This document shows positions 32,253 through 42,561 of a stretch of 64,000 nt of DNA, in pieces. Under the pieces are notes generated by a model that ran no database searches, was not told the DNA's origin, and saw only the letters and a list, made by a program, of their open reading frames with translations. Every line of letters starts with the position of its first letter. The stretch's first letter is position 1. The position numbers and the translations under genes were made by a program. This DNA comes from Noviherbaspirillum saxi. GTDB taxonomy: Bacteria > Pseudomonadota > Gammaproteobacteria > Burkholderiales > Burkholderiaceae_D. The DNA is taken from positions 434,001-498,000 of the forward strand of contig NZ_QYUO01000003.1 of the NCBI RefSeq assembly GCF_003591035.1, in the 5' to 3' direction.

Positions 32253-32845
32253 GCAAACCTTCGACCCCACCCATCCACATTGAGCGCCGCATCCTCGTCA
32301 TGCGCGGCCACCGGGTGATGATCGACGCCGATCTAGCCGCGCTCTACGGCGTCACCACCAGCGCCCTGGTGCAGGCCGTCAAGCGCAATCTCGACCGATT
32401 CCCGGAAGATTTCATGTTCCAGCTCGATGCTGCCGAGTGGGATGTTTTGAGATCACAATCTGTGACCTCAAACACCGGCCGCGGCGGCCGGCGCTATGCG
32501 CCCTATGCCTTCACGGAACAAGGCGTGGCAATGCTGTCTTCCGTGCTCAACAGTGCGCAGGCGATTGCGGTCAATATCGAGATCATGCGCGCCTTCGTGC
32601 GCCTGCGCGAAGTGATCGTGTCGAACAAGGAACTGGCGCTGCGTCTGGATGAGCTGGAGAACAAGGCCGAGCTGATGGAGTTAAAGCACGATACGTTTTC
32701 GCACAACACCCGCGTGCAATTGAAACAGGTGTTCGACGCCATCCGCGAATTGATGACGCCGCCGGCACCATCGCCGAAACGACCGATCGGCTTCGTTGCC
32801 CCGGAGGAGAAACCAAACAAACCGAAGGCAATCAAGAAGCGCTGA
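32249..32845 (+). CDS. ORF6N-domain DNA-binding protein (copy 4)
   Basis: A 198-aa protein with an ORF6N (KilA-N/Bro type) domain at about 8-100, recognisable from [26 protein letters not shown] and [16 protein letters not shown] coiled-coil-like region (~120-165) and a Pro/Lys-rich tail follow. ORF6N proteins are common in phages and mobile elements and are thought to bind DNA. It is translationally coupled to the XRE regulator. The segment encoding LRSQSVTSN (32446-32472) is a 27-bp near-palindrome almost identical to the intergenic one at 26501. Confidence 0.85.
   Translation: MSKPSTPPIHIERRILVMRGHRVMIDADLAALYGVTTSALVQAVKRNLDRFPEDFMFQLDAAEWDVLRSQSVTSNTGRGGRRYAPYAFTEQGVAMLSSVLNSAQAIAVNIEIMRAFVRLREVIVSNKELALRLDELENKAELMELKHDTFSHNTRVQLKQVFDAIRELMTPPAPSPKRPIGFVAPEEKPNKPKAIKKR
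32446..32472. repeat. Second copy of the 27-bp palindrome, inside the ORF6N gene
   Basis: It differs from the intergenic palindrome at only two of 27 positions (GATCACAA where the other has GGTCACAG). In copy 5 it lies at 41210-41236. It could be an intragenic operator or merely conserved coding sequence. Confidence 0.5.
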
Positions 32846-32862
32846 TGCCGCAGTCGGCATCA
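32843..32862 (+). repeat. 8-bp hairpin at the ORF6N stop
   Basis: TGATGCCG and CGGCATCA pair perfectly around CAGT, starting at the ORF6N stop codon. Only a short T-rich stretch follows, so this is at best a weak first terminator before the stronger one. Confidence 0.4.
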
Positions 32863-32877
32863 CCGTTCTTTAGCAGC

Positions 32878-32936
32878 TAAAAAGAAGCCGCTCCATCACC
32901 CCATGCAGCTAGTGGGGTTGGGAGCGGCTTTCTTAT
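32878..32936. terminator. Bidirectional terminator between ORF6N and lipoprotein genes (copy 4)
   Basis: AAGAAGCCGCTCC (32882-32894) pairs with GGGAGCGGCTTTCTT (32920-32934), with A-rich sequence before and T-rich sequence after. The loop itself holds a smaller CCCC/GGGG stem. It sits between convergent genes, so it can serve both. Equivalents: ~6645-6700, ~15380-15436, ~24111-24166 and ~41643-41700. Confidence 0.8.
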
Positions 32937-32972
32937 TTCAAGGAAGAGAAGAAGAACGGTATATGACTTGGC

Positions 32973-33797
32973 CTACCGTTGCACTGACTTTGGATCGACG
33001 TCATTGCGCAGACGGAAGCTCATCGTCACTTCGTAACGCATCGTCCGGCGCTGCTCTTCGGTCAAATTACTGCCGCCGAATTCGGCAACCTTGGATACCC
33101 CAATCTCGAAGATCGCATGCTTGCCAGCATAGACACCGACGAATGCTTCAGTGTTGCGCCACTTTCCACTTAGTATTTCCTCATTGCCGCCGGCAGCCTC
33201 TTGCGCAAACTTGGCATCCGCTTCTTCGAGCGTCCGAAGCATGTCCATGTCTTGTTGTGACTTGCGCCATTGCTTTCCACCGATCTTTTGCAATTCCGGC
33301 TCGCTGGCATTACGGTAGAAATCGCGCAGGTTCTGCACCTGCGGATTCTGCTGCTCCAGGCGGCGCATGATCTCGGTTGCCCGCTGCAAGGCCGGTTTCC
33401 AGTCGTTCAGCGGCTGGTCGCACAGCTTGATGCCGATGAAGGCCGCGCCCGGGAAGCGTGCATTGCCGTCGATATTCGTCGTGAATGCGCATCCCACGTC
33501 CAGCTTGATGTCGCCGTCGTCGTAATGCACGTCCAGCTTCGTCATCAGCGGTAGTCGCAATTCCTCTTGGTCGTTCAGCTTGAATTGCTTCAGATACGGA
33601 TTGCGTGCCATCAGCCGCGTCGCGGTATCGCCCACCCCCACATGCAGCGGCTGCGCCGGTTGGGTGTCGTCGCCCAGAATCATCCCGTTCATGTCTTTCC
33701 TCAATTTTCCATGCTCGCCCTGCGGCTGGCAGGCCGCCAACCCGGATATAGCGACGAGCACCAATCCCATCCATAGCTTGTTCATCCGCACCCCCAT
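32973..33797 (-). CDS. Lipoprotein coupled to the 459-aa protein, candidate immunity protein (copy 4)
   Basis: A 274-aa protein with a lipoprotein signal: a hydrophobic stretch, then the lipobox LAAC with Cys23. The mature part is soluble, Gln/Glu-rich and helical (for example RATEIMRRLEQQ). The preceding gene's TAA directly abuts this ATG (TAAATG). The Met at position 5 (MNKLWMG) has the better GGGGG ribosome site and may be the true start. A periplasm-facing lipoprotein directly downstream of a swapped C-terminal domain is the usual arrangement for immunity to periplasmic toxins. No family is recognised, so the immunity role is inference. Confidence 0.7.
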   Translation of the reverse strand: MGVRMNKLWMGLVLVAISGLAACQPQGEHGKLRKDMNGMILGDDTQPAQPLHVGVGDTATRLMARNPYLKQFKLNDQEELRLPLMTKLDVHYDDGDIKLDVGCAFTTNIDGNARFPGAAFIGIKLCDQPLNDWKPALQRATEIMRRLEQQNPQVQNLRDFYRNASEPELQKIGGKQWRKSQQDMDMLRTLEEADAKFAQEAAGGNEEILSGKWRNTEAFVGVYAGKHAIFEIGVSKVAEFGGSNLTEEQRRTMRYEVTMSFRLRNDVDPKSVQR

Positions 33798-35177
33798 TTA
33801 GAACCCGAGCCGGCGGCGGACATCGAATGCCTCCGTTACACCATACGTATTTTGCAGAACATTAAACTGTTCTTGGTAAATACGTTGCGATCCGCTCAGC
33901 CAATCGCCCGAACTGCCGCTACTGTAGGTCCGCATCAGGTTGCCGGCGAGCGAATAGACGAACGGCATGCGCTGCTTCACGTTGCCCACGTCGTTGCCGG
34001 TGAAACTGAGCGACTGGCCGTTGATCGTCACCGTCGACATGCGCTCCGCATAGCTTTGAGCAATGCTGTCCGGCCCAATGCTCGCCATGCCCTGGATGGC
34101 TTGCCGCAGCGTCTTCGTCACCGGCTTGCCGAGCCAGTCGTTCGCGGTGTACTTGGTATCGTAATACTGCTGCAACACGACGCGCTGCTCGAAGTCGGCG
34201 GACGATTTCAGCGACTGGCCCAGCAACTGTTCACCGCGTCCAGTCTGCCCGTTCCGGAAGGCGTCCTTGGCCTGATCGCGCAACTCGAAGCTTTGAACAA
34301 GGGCATCGCTATATTCCCTGTTGTCACGATTCCAGCTTGCCCCAAAGCTCCGTGAATCGATATTCACCATCGACCGTATCGCATCGGTTCCGCCGGCCTG
34401 GTAGAACTGTTCGGCCGTGAACATACTCATGAAGATCGCGCGGTTGCCTTCCTGGAAGGCGGAACGAATGATACCCGCATCGGCCCGGCCCATGAACCCG
34501 AACGTGTTGAGCTGCTGGTAAGTCTCGCCGACCTTCGACGTGGCATACGGCGCCAGGCCGAACCAGATCGCCGTCCGGTCTTCTCCGAACACCTTGTGAT
34601 ACGCCATGCCCGTGGTCAGGCTCGTCTCTTCCGGCGTCAGGTTCGTCGGCAGCCAGGTGCGGCTGTTGTCCATCGCGATACCGTAGAGCCGGCGCATTGC
34701 TTGCTCATCGGCGCGCACCGCTGGATCGCGCAGCGCGTACAACTCCTGCGGCACCATCGTCAGCTTGGCGTTGCCCGAGCTTCGCGATACGCCGCCGGCT
34801 GCGGCAACCACGCCGTCGTTTTCAAACGGATCGCCGAAATCGTAGACCGGGCGCGTGCCGTCTGCCTTGATCTCCGGAGTGAACTCGGCTGCTCTCGACA
34901 GCAGCGGATTCATCGCCTTGCGCAGCCCCATATCGCCGGCGAATGTGCTGCCCAGCCCAATCTCCCCGTTCGCAACAGCATCCGCATTCATCGCCGCGAT
35001 CTCAGCCTGCCGGAACGACGTTAGCGCGCTTTCCTGCTGGCTACCGCCCCAATCGCCGTAAGCGATGCTGTTACCCAATGCATTGCCGAACGCATTCGGC
35101 CCGACGTGAAGTCGTAGCCGCATGCCCCGCGCACGCAGAGTCGGCGCGGGTTTCGGCGGAGTGGCGTAGGCAAACAT
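33798..35177 (-). CDS. 459-aa protein spanning the att junction, candidate C-terminal effector domain (copy 4)
   Basis: A soluble ~459-aa protein with no signal peptide or membrane segment. Residues 1-29 are encoded to the right of the att core and the rest to its left, so the full gene exists only in circular or tandem form. It begins MFAYATPPKPAPT and then has FGNALGNSI, a Gly/Asn motif of a kind seen before variable tips in large modular proteins. The middle (NLTPEETSLTTGMAYHKVFG, IWFGLAPYATSKVG, NRAIFMSMF) faintly recalls DUF2515-type domains found in some effectors, at low confidence. It lacks a clear ribosome site, and its stop abuts the lipoprotein gene. A toxin role is inferred from layout only. 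Confidence 0.65.
   Translation of the reverse strand: MFAYATPPKPAPTLRARGMRLRLHVGPNAFGNALGNSIAYGDWGGSQQESALTSFRQAEIAAMNADAVANGEIGLGSTFAGDMGLRKAMNPLLSRAAEFTPEIKADGTRPVYDFGDPFENDGVVAAAGGVSRSSGNAKLTMVPQELYALRDPAVRADEQAMRRLYGIAMDNSRTWLPTNLTPEETSLTTGMAYHKVFGEDRTAIWFGLAPYATSKVGETYQQLNTFGFMGRADAGIIRSAFQEGNRAIFMSMFTAEQFYQAGGTDAIRSMVNIDSRSFGASWNRDNREYSDALVQSFELRDQAKDAFRNGQTGRGEQLLGQSLKSSADFEQRVVLQQYYDTKYTANDWLGKPVTKTLRQAIQGMASIGPDSIAQSYAERMSTVTINGQSLSFTGNDVGNVKQRMPFVYSLAGNLMRTYSSGSSGDWLSGSQRIYQEQFNVLQNTYGVTEAFDVRRRLGF
35079..35095. repeat. Internal att core, copy 4/copy 5 junction
   Basis: Identical internal junction, crossed by the intact 459-aa gene at 33798-35177. Confidence 0.8.
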
Positions 35178-36216
35178 CCGGGCATTTTAACTTTTTGGCC
35201 CCGATGTGCAGTTTTCGGCCGCGCAGCGGCCGGCAGGTGGTCACGGATTGTGACCGCCTCGATGCCGGTGTTTGAGGTCACAGTCTGTGACCTCAAACCG
35301 ACCAACGGCGGCTAAGGGAAGATCGCGCCGTCGCCGGCCGCCGCTCCGTCAAGGCCGCGCAGCGCCCGCAGGGCTTGGCCTTGACGGCGATGGATAAAGA
35401 CACGCTGGCAAGTGCGGTGCAAGGCGGGTTGATGCCTTGCACCGCTTGCCGAACGCGGGGTTGCGTTGTTGTTGATGTGCGGCGCAGCCGCCTGACATGG
35501 GGAGCCCCTGCGGGGCGGACGGGAAGGCAGGCCCGTCCCACGGGGAACGAGCAACGCAGTGCGAGCCCGTGGGACGGGCCTGCCTGGGTGGGCGGGGGCT
35601 GGTGGTCGTTGTGATTGCGCGATAGCGCCTGACTGAAACAGATGTGCCGGCGGTACGCGGGCACACAAGCCATGCAGCTGAGCACGGCGTGGGCCTGGCC
35701 GTGCGTTGTTGTTGCGTACCCTCTGACTGCCGGCGCAGCGCGGCCGCAAGCGAGGCACGAGCGCGCACCGTAACCCTGACCAATCCCTGCGCGCTCCAGC
35801 GCACATGCCAGGGGGTGCAGCCGTGGAGGGGCGCCAGACATAACGCCCCGTTCTGCGAACCCGCAGGGCGCGAAGCGGTCGTTGCACCGAGCGCAACGAA
35901 GTGGAGCGAATGCAGCAACTTTGCAGAATGCGGCGTTATGTTAACTGCCGCAGGCAGTTACCCCGGAACGGCTGTGCCTTTGACCTTGCGTTGCTCTTGT
36001 CTGGCTAACGGCGAAGCGCGGCGGCAAGCGACGCAGGAGCGCGCTTCGTTCCCCTGACTCTGGTTTCTCGTGCGGTTCCGGTGCCACCGGCCATCGCACA
36101 CCACCGGCGTCCAGCCTGGCGCGCGCCATGCCGTGCCCTGACTTTCCCCTTGCACGCCTGGCATGGCGCGTGACAGGCGGGTTAACGTCTTGCGACGTTC
36201 GCGCTTGCCTCTGATC
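35178..36216. other. Gene-free structured segment, copy 5
   Basis: Matches the copy 4 segment throughout the stretches compared. Palindrome 35271-35297, 20-bp hairpin 35525-35585, attC-like repeat 35839-35940. Confidence 0.5.
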
Positions 36217-36396
36217 TCAACGCGGCGCAATCCCTCGTTCCGCCAGCGCCGCGCGCACCTTCTCGCCGGCGTCCTGCATGTCGTATGCCTCTTGCTCGCT
36301 GACCGCCAGCTGCCGGTAATCGCTGTAGCCGGCGCGTTTCAGGAACTCGGCCAAGGCCCACGCCAATTCATCCGGCAGGTTCACTTCGATCAGCAT
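36217..36396 (-). CDS. 59-aa integrase-coupled protein, copy 5
   Basis: Intact and identical in translation to copy 4. Confidence 0.6.
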   Translation of the reverse strand: MLIEVNLPDELAWALAEFLKRAGYSDYRQLAVSEQEAYDMQDAGEKVRAALAERGIAPR

Positions 36397-37505
36397 GCAT
36401 CCTCCTCGTCGGCTTCCGCGTCCAGCGCAGCCAACAGCGCGTCTGCGGCGTTTTCCGCATCGGGTTGAGACGTGGAGCCGTCCACGGTCATTTGATCGCC
36501 TCTGACGCGCCGTAATGCACCCGGATGCGTGCTCGCATGCACCAGTTGCAATTGCCGGATCGCCACTTGCGCGTAAATCTGCGTGGTCGACAGCTCCGCA
36601 TGCCCCAGCATCGCCTGAATGAAGCGGATGTCGGCTCCGCCTTCGAGCATCAGGGTCGCCATCGTGTGCCGAAACAAATGGCAGCCGCCGTGCTTGCCCA
36701 GCTCCGCCCGCTTGACGTAGGACGCCACATGCGTGGATAGCCAGGTCGGCGACAACGCCATGCCTTCCTGCCCGAGAAACAAGGTGCTGTCCTGCTGGTT
36801 CCACGCCAGCAGCGGCCGGCTCTTGTCGAGATATTCCTGCACCCAGTGCAGCGCGCGCTCGCCCAGCGGAATCAAGCGGTCTTTTCGGCCTTTTCCCTCG
36901 CGGATCAGCACTACGCACTTGTCGGCATCGATGTCACCGATTTCCAGCTTGGCGATTTCCATTCTCCGCATACCGGTCGCATACAGCACTTCCATCATCG
37001 CGCGGTCACGCAAGCCGATCAGGCTCGCCGTGTCGGCGAGCGCCAACACGCGCTCGGTTTCATCGACGCTGAGCACATGGCGCGGCAGCCGCCGTATCGC
37101 CTTGGGCAGCTCGATTTCGGAGGCAGGATTGGCCGGAATCTGTCCGGTCTTGGTCAGCCACTTGAAGAAGCTTTTAAGCGGCGTGATCTTGCTGCGCCGG
37201 CTCGCCACCGACAGCGGCGCACCGTCCTTCTTGCGGTAGTGGTGCAGCCAGCGCTGATAGCGTTCGAGCACCGCTTGCGTCACATGTTCGGGATGCGTGA
37301 CGGCCCGCGCATCGGCCCACACGATGAAGTCGCGGAGGTAACGCTCCATGCTCCACAACCCCGATTCCGTGCTGCCGATCATGGTGCGGTAGTCGATGAA
37401 GCGGCGCATCGCCGCAGTCAGGCCGCGCGCGTCGCGCGGGTCGCCTACCGGGCTATTGAACTGCCGCTTGCCGCGCGTGCGGAACGGTTGAACGCCAGCA
37501 CGCAT
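36390..37505 (-). CDS. Tyrosine integrase, copy 5
   Basis: Intact 371-aa copy, identical in translation to copies 1 and 4. Confidence 0.9.
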   Translation of the reverse strand: MRAGVQPFRTRGKRQFNSPVGDPRDARGLTAAMRRFIDYRTMIGSTESGLWSMERYLRDFIVWADARAVTHPEHVTQAVLERYQRWLHHYRKKDGAPLSVASRRSKITPLKSFFKWLTKTGQIPANPASEIELPKAIRRLPRHVLSVDETERVLALADTASLIGLRDRAMMEVLYATGMRRMEIAKLEIGDIDADKCVVLIREGKGRKDRLIPLGERALHWVQEYLDKSRPLLAWNQQDSTLFLGQEGMALSPTWLSTHVASYVKRAELGKHGGCHLFRHTMATLMLEGGADIRFIQAMLGHAELSTTQIYAQVAIRQLQLVHASTHPGALRRVRGDQMTVDGSTSQPDAENAADALLAALDAEADEEDAC

Positions 37506-37507
37506 GT

Positions 37508-40486
37508 TCAGCCTCCCGCTACGACAGGACCGGCACCGTTCGCATGGTGTAGTGCATTTGGCGCAAACACACCGCTTTGCACGGCATCATCGTCCGCAGA
37601 GCCGCATGGAGGCTCGCTTTGCGCGTTCGGCACCATACCCCGACCGGCCCCCGACACCAAGCCGACCAAGGGCCGACCGAACCCCGACCGATGCTCATTG
37701 CCCCCCGACCGCTCGCCGTCGTAGCCGTGCATCTCGCCCAATGCCGCCACGTCGATCAAGCCGCACAGGTGCTTGCCTTCATCTTTGCCGTCATACAGCA
37801 GCTCGTAATCGAATGTCGTGCCGCGCCGATGCACGGCCAGGTATTCGAGATCGACCAGCCGGCCCAGATGCAGCTTCAGTTGCGTATCGCCCCATTGCAA
37901 GGCGTCGCGCACCTGCTTGCGGGTGAAGCGGAACTCACGCGGCGGCAGTTTCTGCGCCATCGCTTCCTGATCGACCCACGCATGGAGCTGCGTCAACAAG
38001 CGGCGCGTCTGCGGCGGCAGCTCGTCCAGCGTCCTGCCCAGCACGTCGTGCGCGATGCGGTTGGCCAACGCAATGTCGGCCTTGGTCGCCTCGATATAGG
38101 CCAGCGTGCGCCCGCGATGCGCGACCGTTTTAACCGGCCGCTGGTGCTGGTGGATCAGCGCAATGGCACGAATCAGCGTCAGATACTTCATGTGGTCGCG
38201 CCGGGTGCGCGTCTTGTCGTCGAGGAATGTCAATTTGTCGGCATACGGGTTCACCACCAGCACCGGCTTCAACAGCCGTTGCGCATTCTGGTGCAAGGCA
38301 ATGATCGCCTCTTTCTCGCTCGATGCCAGCAACCCTTCGAGGGTCTGCTTCATGCGCTGGCGTGCATGAATCGCCCGCGTCTGCTCGCGCGATTCGTTCA
38401 CGCTCAAGACCAGGCAGCGGTTCATCAGCTCTTCGTCGATGTCGATCGCAGTCGTCGTCATCATCAGCATCACCGGCCCCTTGACCTTGTACTGTTTCGT
38501 CACGAGATGCCGGTCGTCTCGTCCTTGCCGGTCGAGGCCATCGTCAATTCGCCGTCGGACTGCAGCAGCTTCAACGCATACGCCGCCTGCCGCACGCCTT
38601 CTTCTCCGCAATCGCGAGGATCTTGTGCTGCATGTCGGTCTCGCCCAGGTAGAACAGGGATTGCCCCGTCATCGCGCTGTATGGACGCGCTCTTCGGGCG
38701 GCACCATCGCCAGCACCGCCTCCATCAGGCTGCTTTTGCCGGCTGCGCTCGAACTCTGAATCAGGATCGCCAGCGGCGTGTCGAGTTTGCGCGAGACGGC
38801 GGCCAGATACCCGGCCAGGCAATTGTTCGACTCGCCCACCATGCCGCAGCGCTCCATGTCGGCCACGATGCGCGCGATCAGGTCGGGCGCTTGCAACAAT
38901 GCCAGGGCGGTTTTTTCATCCTCGGCCGACATCAGCGGCACCGTGCTTTTCGGCTTGGTGTTTTGACGGATCGCTTCGTCCTGCAGCGTTTCCAGCTTCA
39001 ACAGCACATGGCCCATATCTCTCTTGATCGTGTCGTCGGGCAACCCCAGCTCGATCGCCGCTTGCCGGATGTATGCAGCGCGGGCGCGCGCCGCGTACAG
39101 GTCGAGCGTGTCGACGTGGTAGCCGCCCGCCTCCTCCGGCGTGCGCCGCACTTGCAGGTTCACGCGCATCTGCTCGGGCGACAGGTTCTTTTTCCAGCCG
39201 CGCACGCGCCATTGCCTATCCCCTGCACGATCAGCAGTTCATCGCCGGCCGACTCGATCGGCGGCTCGGCGTCGGCATCGTCCGCCATAGCGGCTAAAGG
39301 AACGGCCAACGGTGCAGCGGGCGGCGGCATGGGGAAGTCTTGCGCAGCGGCGGGCACAGCCGGCACGGCGTCCGGTTGCCGCCCGCGCCCGATCCATTCG
39401 GCCTGCCGCAGCACCAGGCCCAGGCTATGGGCGGCCGGCGTCAATTTCAATGCATAACTGTTCGCGTCCATCCCTTTGGGGAACAGTACGCGCAAACACT
39501 CGATGCCTTGCTCCATCAATTGCGCCGCCAGCTTCTCGGCGGCGCGGTTGCCGGCGTCGTCGCGGTCATACGCGATCAGCACGCGCTCGGTGCCGTATTT
39601 CCTGAACGCGGCCAGGTGGTCGTCGGTGAAGCCCTCCACGCCATAGGCAGCAGTGACATTCGTAAAACCGGCGCACCAGAACGTCATCGCATCGATCAAC
39701 GCTTCGCACAGGATGATTCCTTGTTTTCCGCTAGCGCCTGCTCGTTCCACACGCCGCGATGCGGCCCCGGCAGGTACAGGTGCAACGGCGTTCCCTTGCG
39801 CAAATCGTCGCGGATTTTGCGGCCATACACCTCGGTGACGTTACCGGCGTCGTCCAGCACCGGCACCACCAGCGAGCCGTTGAAGTGTTCATGGCCGCTC
39901 TCGCGGTAGATGCCGATCTTTTGCAGGCGCGTGCGAATGTCAGCGCCGGACAGACGATTCTTTTCCGGCAGGCGCAGACCCAGCGTGCGGTTCGCATAAC
40001 CCAGCACGAAACGCTCGACCAGCTCCGGGTGGTCCAGCCCGCGTGCCTTCAGATAGGCCAGCGCTTCCGGCGACTGCTTTAGCGTCTCGTGGTAGTAGCT
40101 GACGGATTGGTTCAATAATGCCTGGTCATCGGCGTCGAACGTGACCGGCGACGGCAAGGCGCGTACCGTCGCACGCTTGACTGGCGCATCGCCCTGCGCG
40201 GCTAAAGAAGGATCGGCCTTCAGCAATTCGACCGCATGACGAAATGACACCCCTTGAATTTCATCACCCAGTCGAGCGGCCCGCCGCCGATCTGGCAACC
40301 GAAGCAGTGCCACAGGTTCTTGGCCGGCGTCACCACCAGCGACGGTTCGCTGTCGTCGTGGAACGGACAAGTGCCGATCCTGTCCTTGCCGGACTTCTTC
40401 AGCGCAATCCCGGCCGCCTCCACTAGGCACTCGACCGACACGTCGCTTTTTAGCTGCTCGATCTCCGCTGCTGGTATCCGTGCCAT
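37508..40486 (-). pseudogene. Primase-helicase, copy 5, frameshifted
   Basis: Six single-base deletions, mostly in short homopolymers (near 38506, 38606, 38680, 39221, 39717 and 40252), interrupt an otherwise identical gene. With all neighbouring genes intact, these look like consensus errors. Confidence 0.7.
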
Positions 40487-40590
40487 AAATCGCCTTTCGC
40501 TCCGAAACCTGTCAAGATACTTAACGTATATTATTATGGTATCGTATACTATACTTTCGTCAACCCCCTCCGAAACAAGGAGCTAGCATC

Positions 40591-41016
40591 ATGGCCTGTC
40601 TTCATCACTGGTTATCCACCATGAGTTTCTCTGCAAGAGTGATCGGGCTGCGCAAGCAGAAGGGTTTGACCCAGCAAAGCCTGGCCGATGCCTCCGGCAT
40701 CCACGTCCAGCAAATTAAGCGCTACGAGGCCGGTAGCGCCCAGCCTACGGCCGAAGCCTTGAAGAAGCTCGCGCTCGCACTGCATGTCACGGCCGATTTC
40801 CTGCTGTTCGAGGAAGGCGAGCGCGAGCTCGACGACGATCTGAAGCTGCGCTTCGAGGCGATCGCGGCAATGCCGTCAGAAGAACAGGCGATCGCCAAGG
40901 CCGTGCTCGATGCGATGATCGTCAAGAATCAGGTCGCCGGCGCATTGGAGCGCGTGGGTAGGCCGGCACCGGCGGCTAAAGAGAAGAAAGCAACGGCGGG
41001 AAGGAACAAGGCATGA
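40591..41016 (+). CDS. XRE regulator, copy 5
   Basis: Intact 141-aa copy. Candidate -35 TTAACG (40521-40526) and -10 TATACT (40545-40550) lie upstream. Confidence 0.85.
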   Translation: MACLHHWLSTMSFSARVIGLRKQKGLTQQSLADASGIHVQQIKRYEAGSAQPTAEALKKLALALHVTADFLLFEEGERELDDDLKLRFEAIAAMPSEEQAIAKAVLDAMIVKNQVAGALERVGRPAPAAKEKKATAGRNKA

Positions 41017-41609
41017 GCAAACCTTCGACCCCACCCATCCACATTGAGCGCCGCATCCTCGTCATGCGCGGCCACCGGGTGATGATCGACGCCGATCTAG
41101 CCGCGCTCTACGGCGTCACCACCAGCGCCCTGGTGCAGGCCGTCAAGCGCAATCTCGACCGATTCCCGGAAGATTTCATGTTCCAGCTCGATGCTGCCGA
41201 GTGGGATGTTTTGAGATCACAATCTGTGACCTCAAACACCGGCCGCGGCGGCCGGCGCTATGCGCCCTATGCCTTCACGGAACAAGGCGTGGCAATGCTG
41301 TCTTCCGTGCTCAACAGTGCGCAGGCGATTGCGGTCAATATCGAGATCATGCGCGCCTTCGTGCGCCTGCGCGAAGTGATCGTGTCGAACAAGGAACTGG
41401 CGCTGCGTCTGGATGAGCTGGAGAACAAGGCCGAGCTGATGGAGTTAAAGCACGATACGTTTTCGCACAACACCCGCGTGCAATTGAAACAGGTGTTCGA
41501 CGCCATCCGCGAATTGATGACGCCGCCGGCACCATCGCCGAAACGACCGATCGGCTTCGTTGCCCCGGAGGAGAAACCAAACAAACCGAAGGCAATCAAG
41601 AAGCGCTGA
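41013..41609 (+). CDS. ORF6N protein, copy 5
   Basis: Intact 198-aa copy. The near-palindrome is at 41210-41236 and the terminator at about 41643-41700. Confidence 0.85.
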   Translation: MSKPSTPPIHIERRILVMRGHRVMIDADLAALYGVTTSALVQAVKRNLDRFPEDFMFQLDAAEWDVLRSQSVTSNTGRGGRRYAPYAFTEQGVAMLSSVLNSAQAIAVNIEIMRAFVRLREVIVSNKELALRLDELENKAELMELKHDTFSHNTRVQLKQVFDAIRELMTPPAPSPKRPIGFVAPEEKPNKPKAIKKR

Positions 41610-41736
41610 TGCCGCAGTCGGCATCACCGTTCTTTAGCAGCTAAAAAGAAGCCGCTCCATCACCCCATGCAGCTAGTGGGGTTGGGAGCGGCTTTCTTAT
41701 TTCAAGGAAGAGAAGAAGAACGGTATATGACTTGGC

Positions 41737-42561
41737 CTACCGTTGCACTGACTTTGGATCGACGTCATTGCGCAGACGGAAGCTCATCGTCACTTCGTAA
41801 CGCATCGTCCGGCGCTGCTCTTCGGTCAAATTACTGCCGCCGAATTCGGCAACCTTGGATACCCCAATCTCGAAGATCGCATGCTTGCCAGCATAGACAC
41901 CGACGAATGCTTCAGTGTTGCGCCACTTTCCACTTAGTATTTCCTCATTGCCGCCGGCAGCCTCTTGCGCAAACTTGGCATCCGCTTCTTCGAGCGTCCG
42001 AAGCATGTCCATGTCTTGTTGTGACTTGCGCCATTGCTTTCCACCGATCTTTTGCAATTCCGGCTCGCTGGCATTACGGTAGAAATCGCGCAGGTTCTGC
42101 ACCTGCGGATTCTGCTGCTCCAGGCGGCGCATGATCTCGGTTGCCCGCTGCAAGGCCGGTTTCCAGTCGTTCAGCGGCTGGTCGCACAGCTTGATGCCGA
42201 TGAAGGCCGCGCCCGGGAAGCGTGCATTGCCGTCGATATTCGTCGTGAATGCGCATCCCACGTCCAGCTTGATGTCGCCGTCGTCGTAATGCACGTCCAG
42301 CTTCGTCATCAGCGGTAGTCGCAATTCCTCTTGGTCGTTCAGCTTGAATTGCTTCAGATACGGATTGCGTGCCATCAGCCGCGTCGCGGTATCGCCCACC
42401 CCCACATGCAGCGGCTGCGCCGGTTGGGTGTCGTCGCCCAGAATCATCCCGTTCATGTCTTTCCTCAATTTTCCATGCTCGCCCTGCGGCTGGCAGGCCG
42501 CCAACCCGGATATAGCGACGAGCACCAATCCCATCCATAGCTTGTTCATCCGCACCCCCAT
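41737..42561 (-). CDS. Candidate immunity lipoprotein, copy 5
   Basis: Intact 274-aa copy with the same TAAATG junction to the upstream gene. Confidence 0.7.
   Translation of the reverse strand: MGVRMNKLWMGLVLVAISGLAACQPQGEHGKLRKDMNGMILGDDTQPAQPLHVGVGDTATRLMARNPYLKQFKLNDQEELRLPLMTKLDVHYDDGDIKLDVGCAFTTNIDGNARFPGAAFIGIKLCDQPLNDWKPALQRATEIMRRLEQQNPQVQNLRDFYRNASEPELQKIGGKQWRKSQQDMDMLRTLEEADAKFAQEAAGGNEEILSGKWRNTEAFVGVYAGKHAIFEIGVSKVAEFGGSNLTEEQRRTMRYEVTMSFRLRNDVDPKSVQR

Larger units (their letters stand above)
26326..35095. mobile_element. Element copy 4 (reference copy, all genes intact)
   Basis: At 8770 bp this is the longest copy and the only one with every gene open, so it is used here as the reference. 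Segments compared by eye with the other copies show indels but no clear substitutions. Confidence 0.9.
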
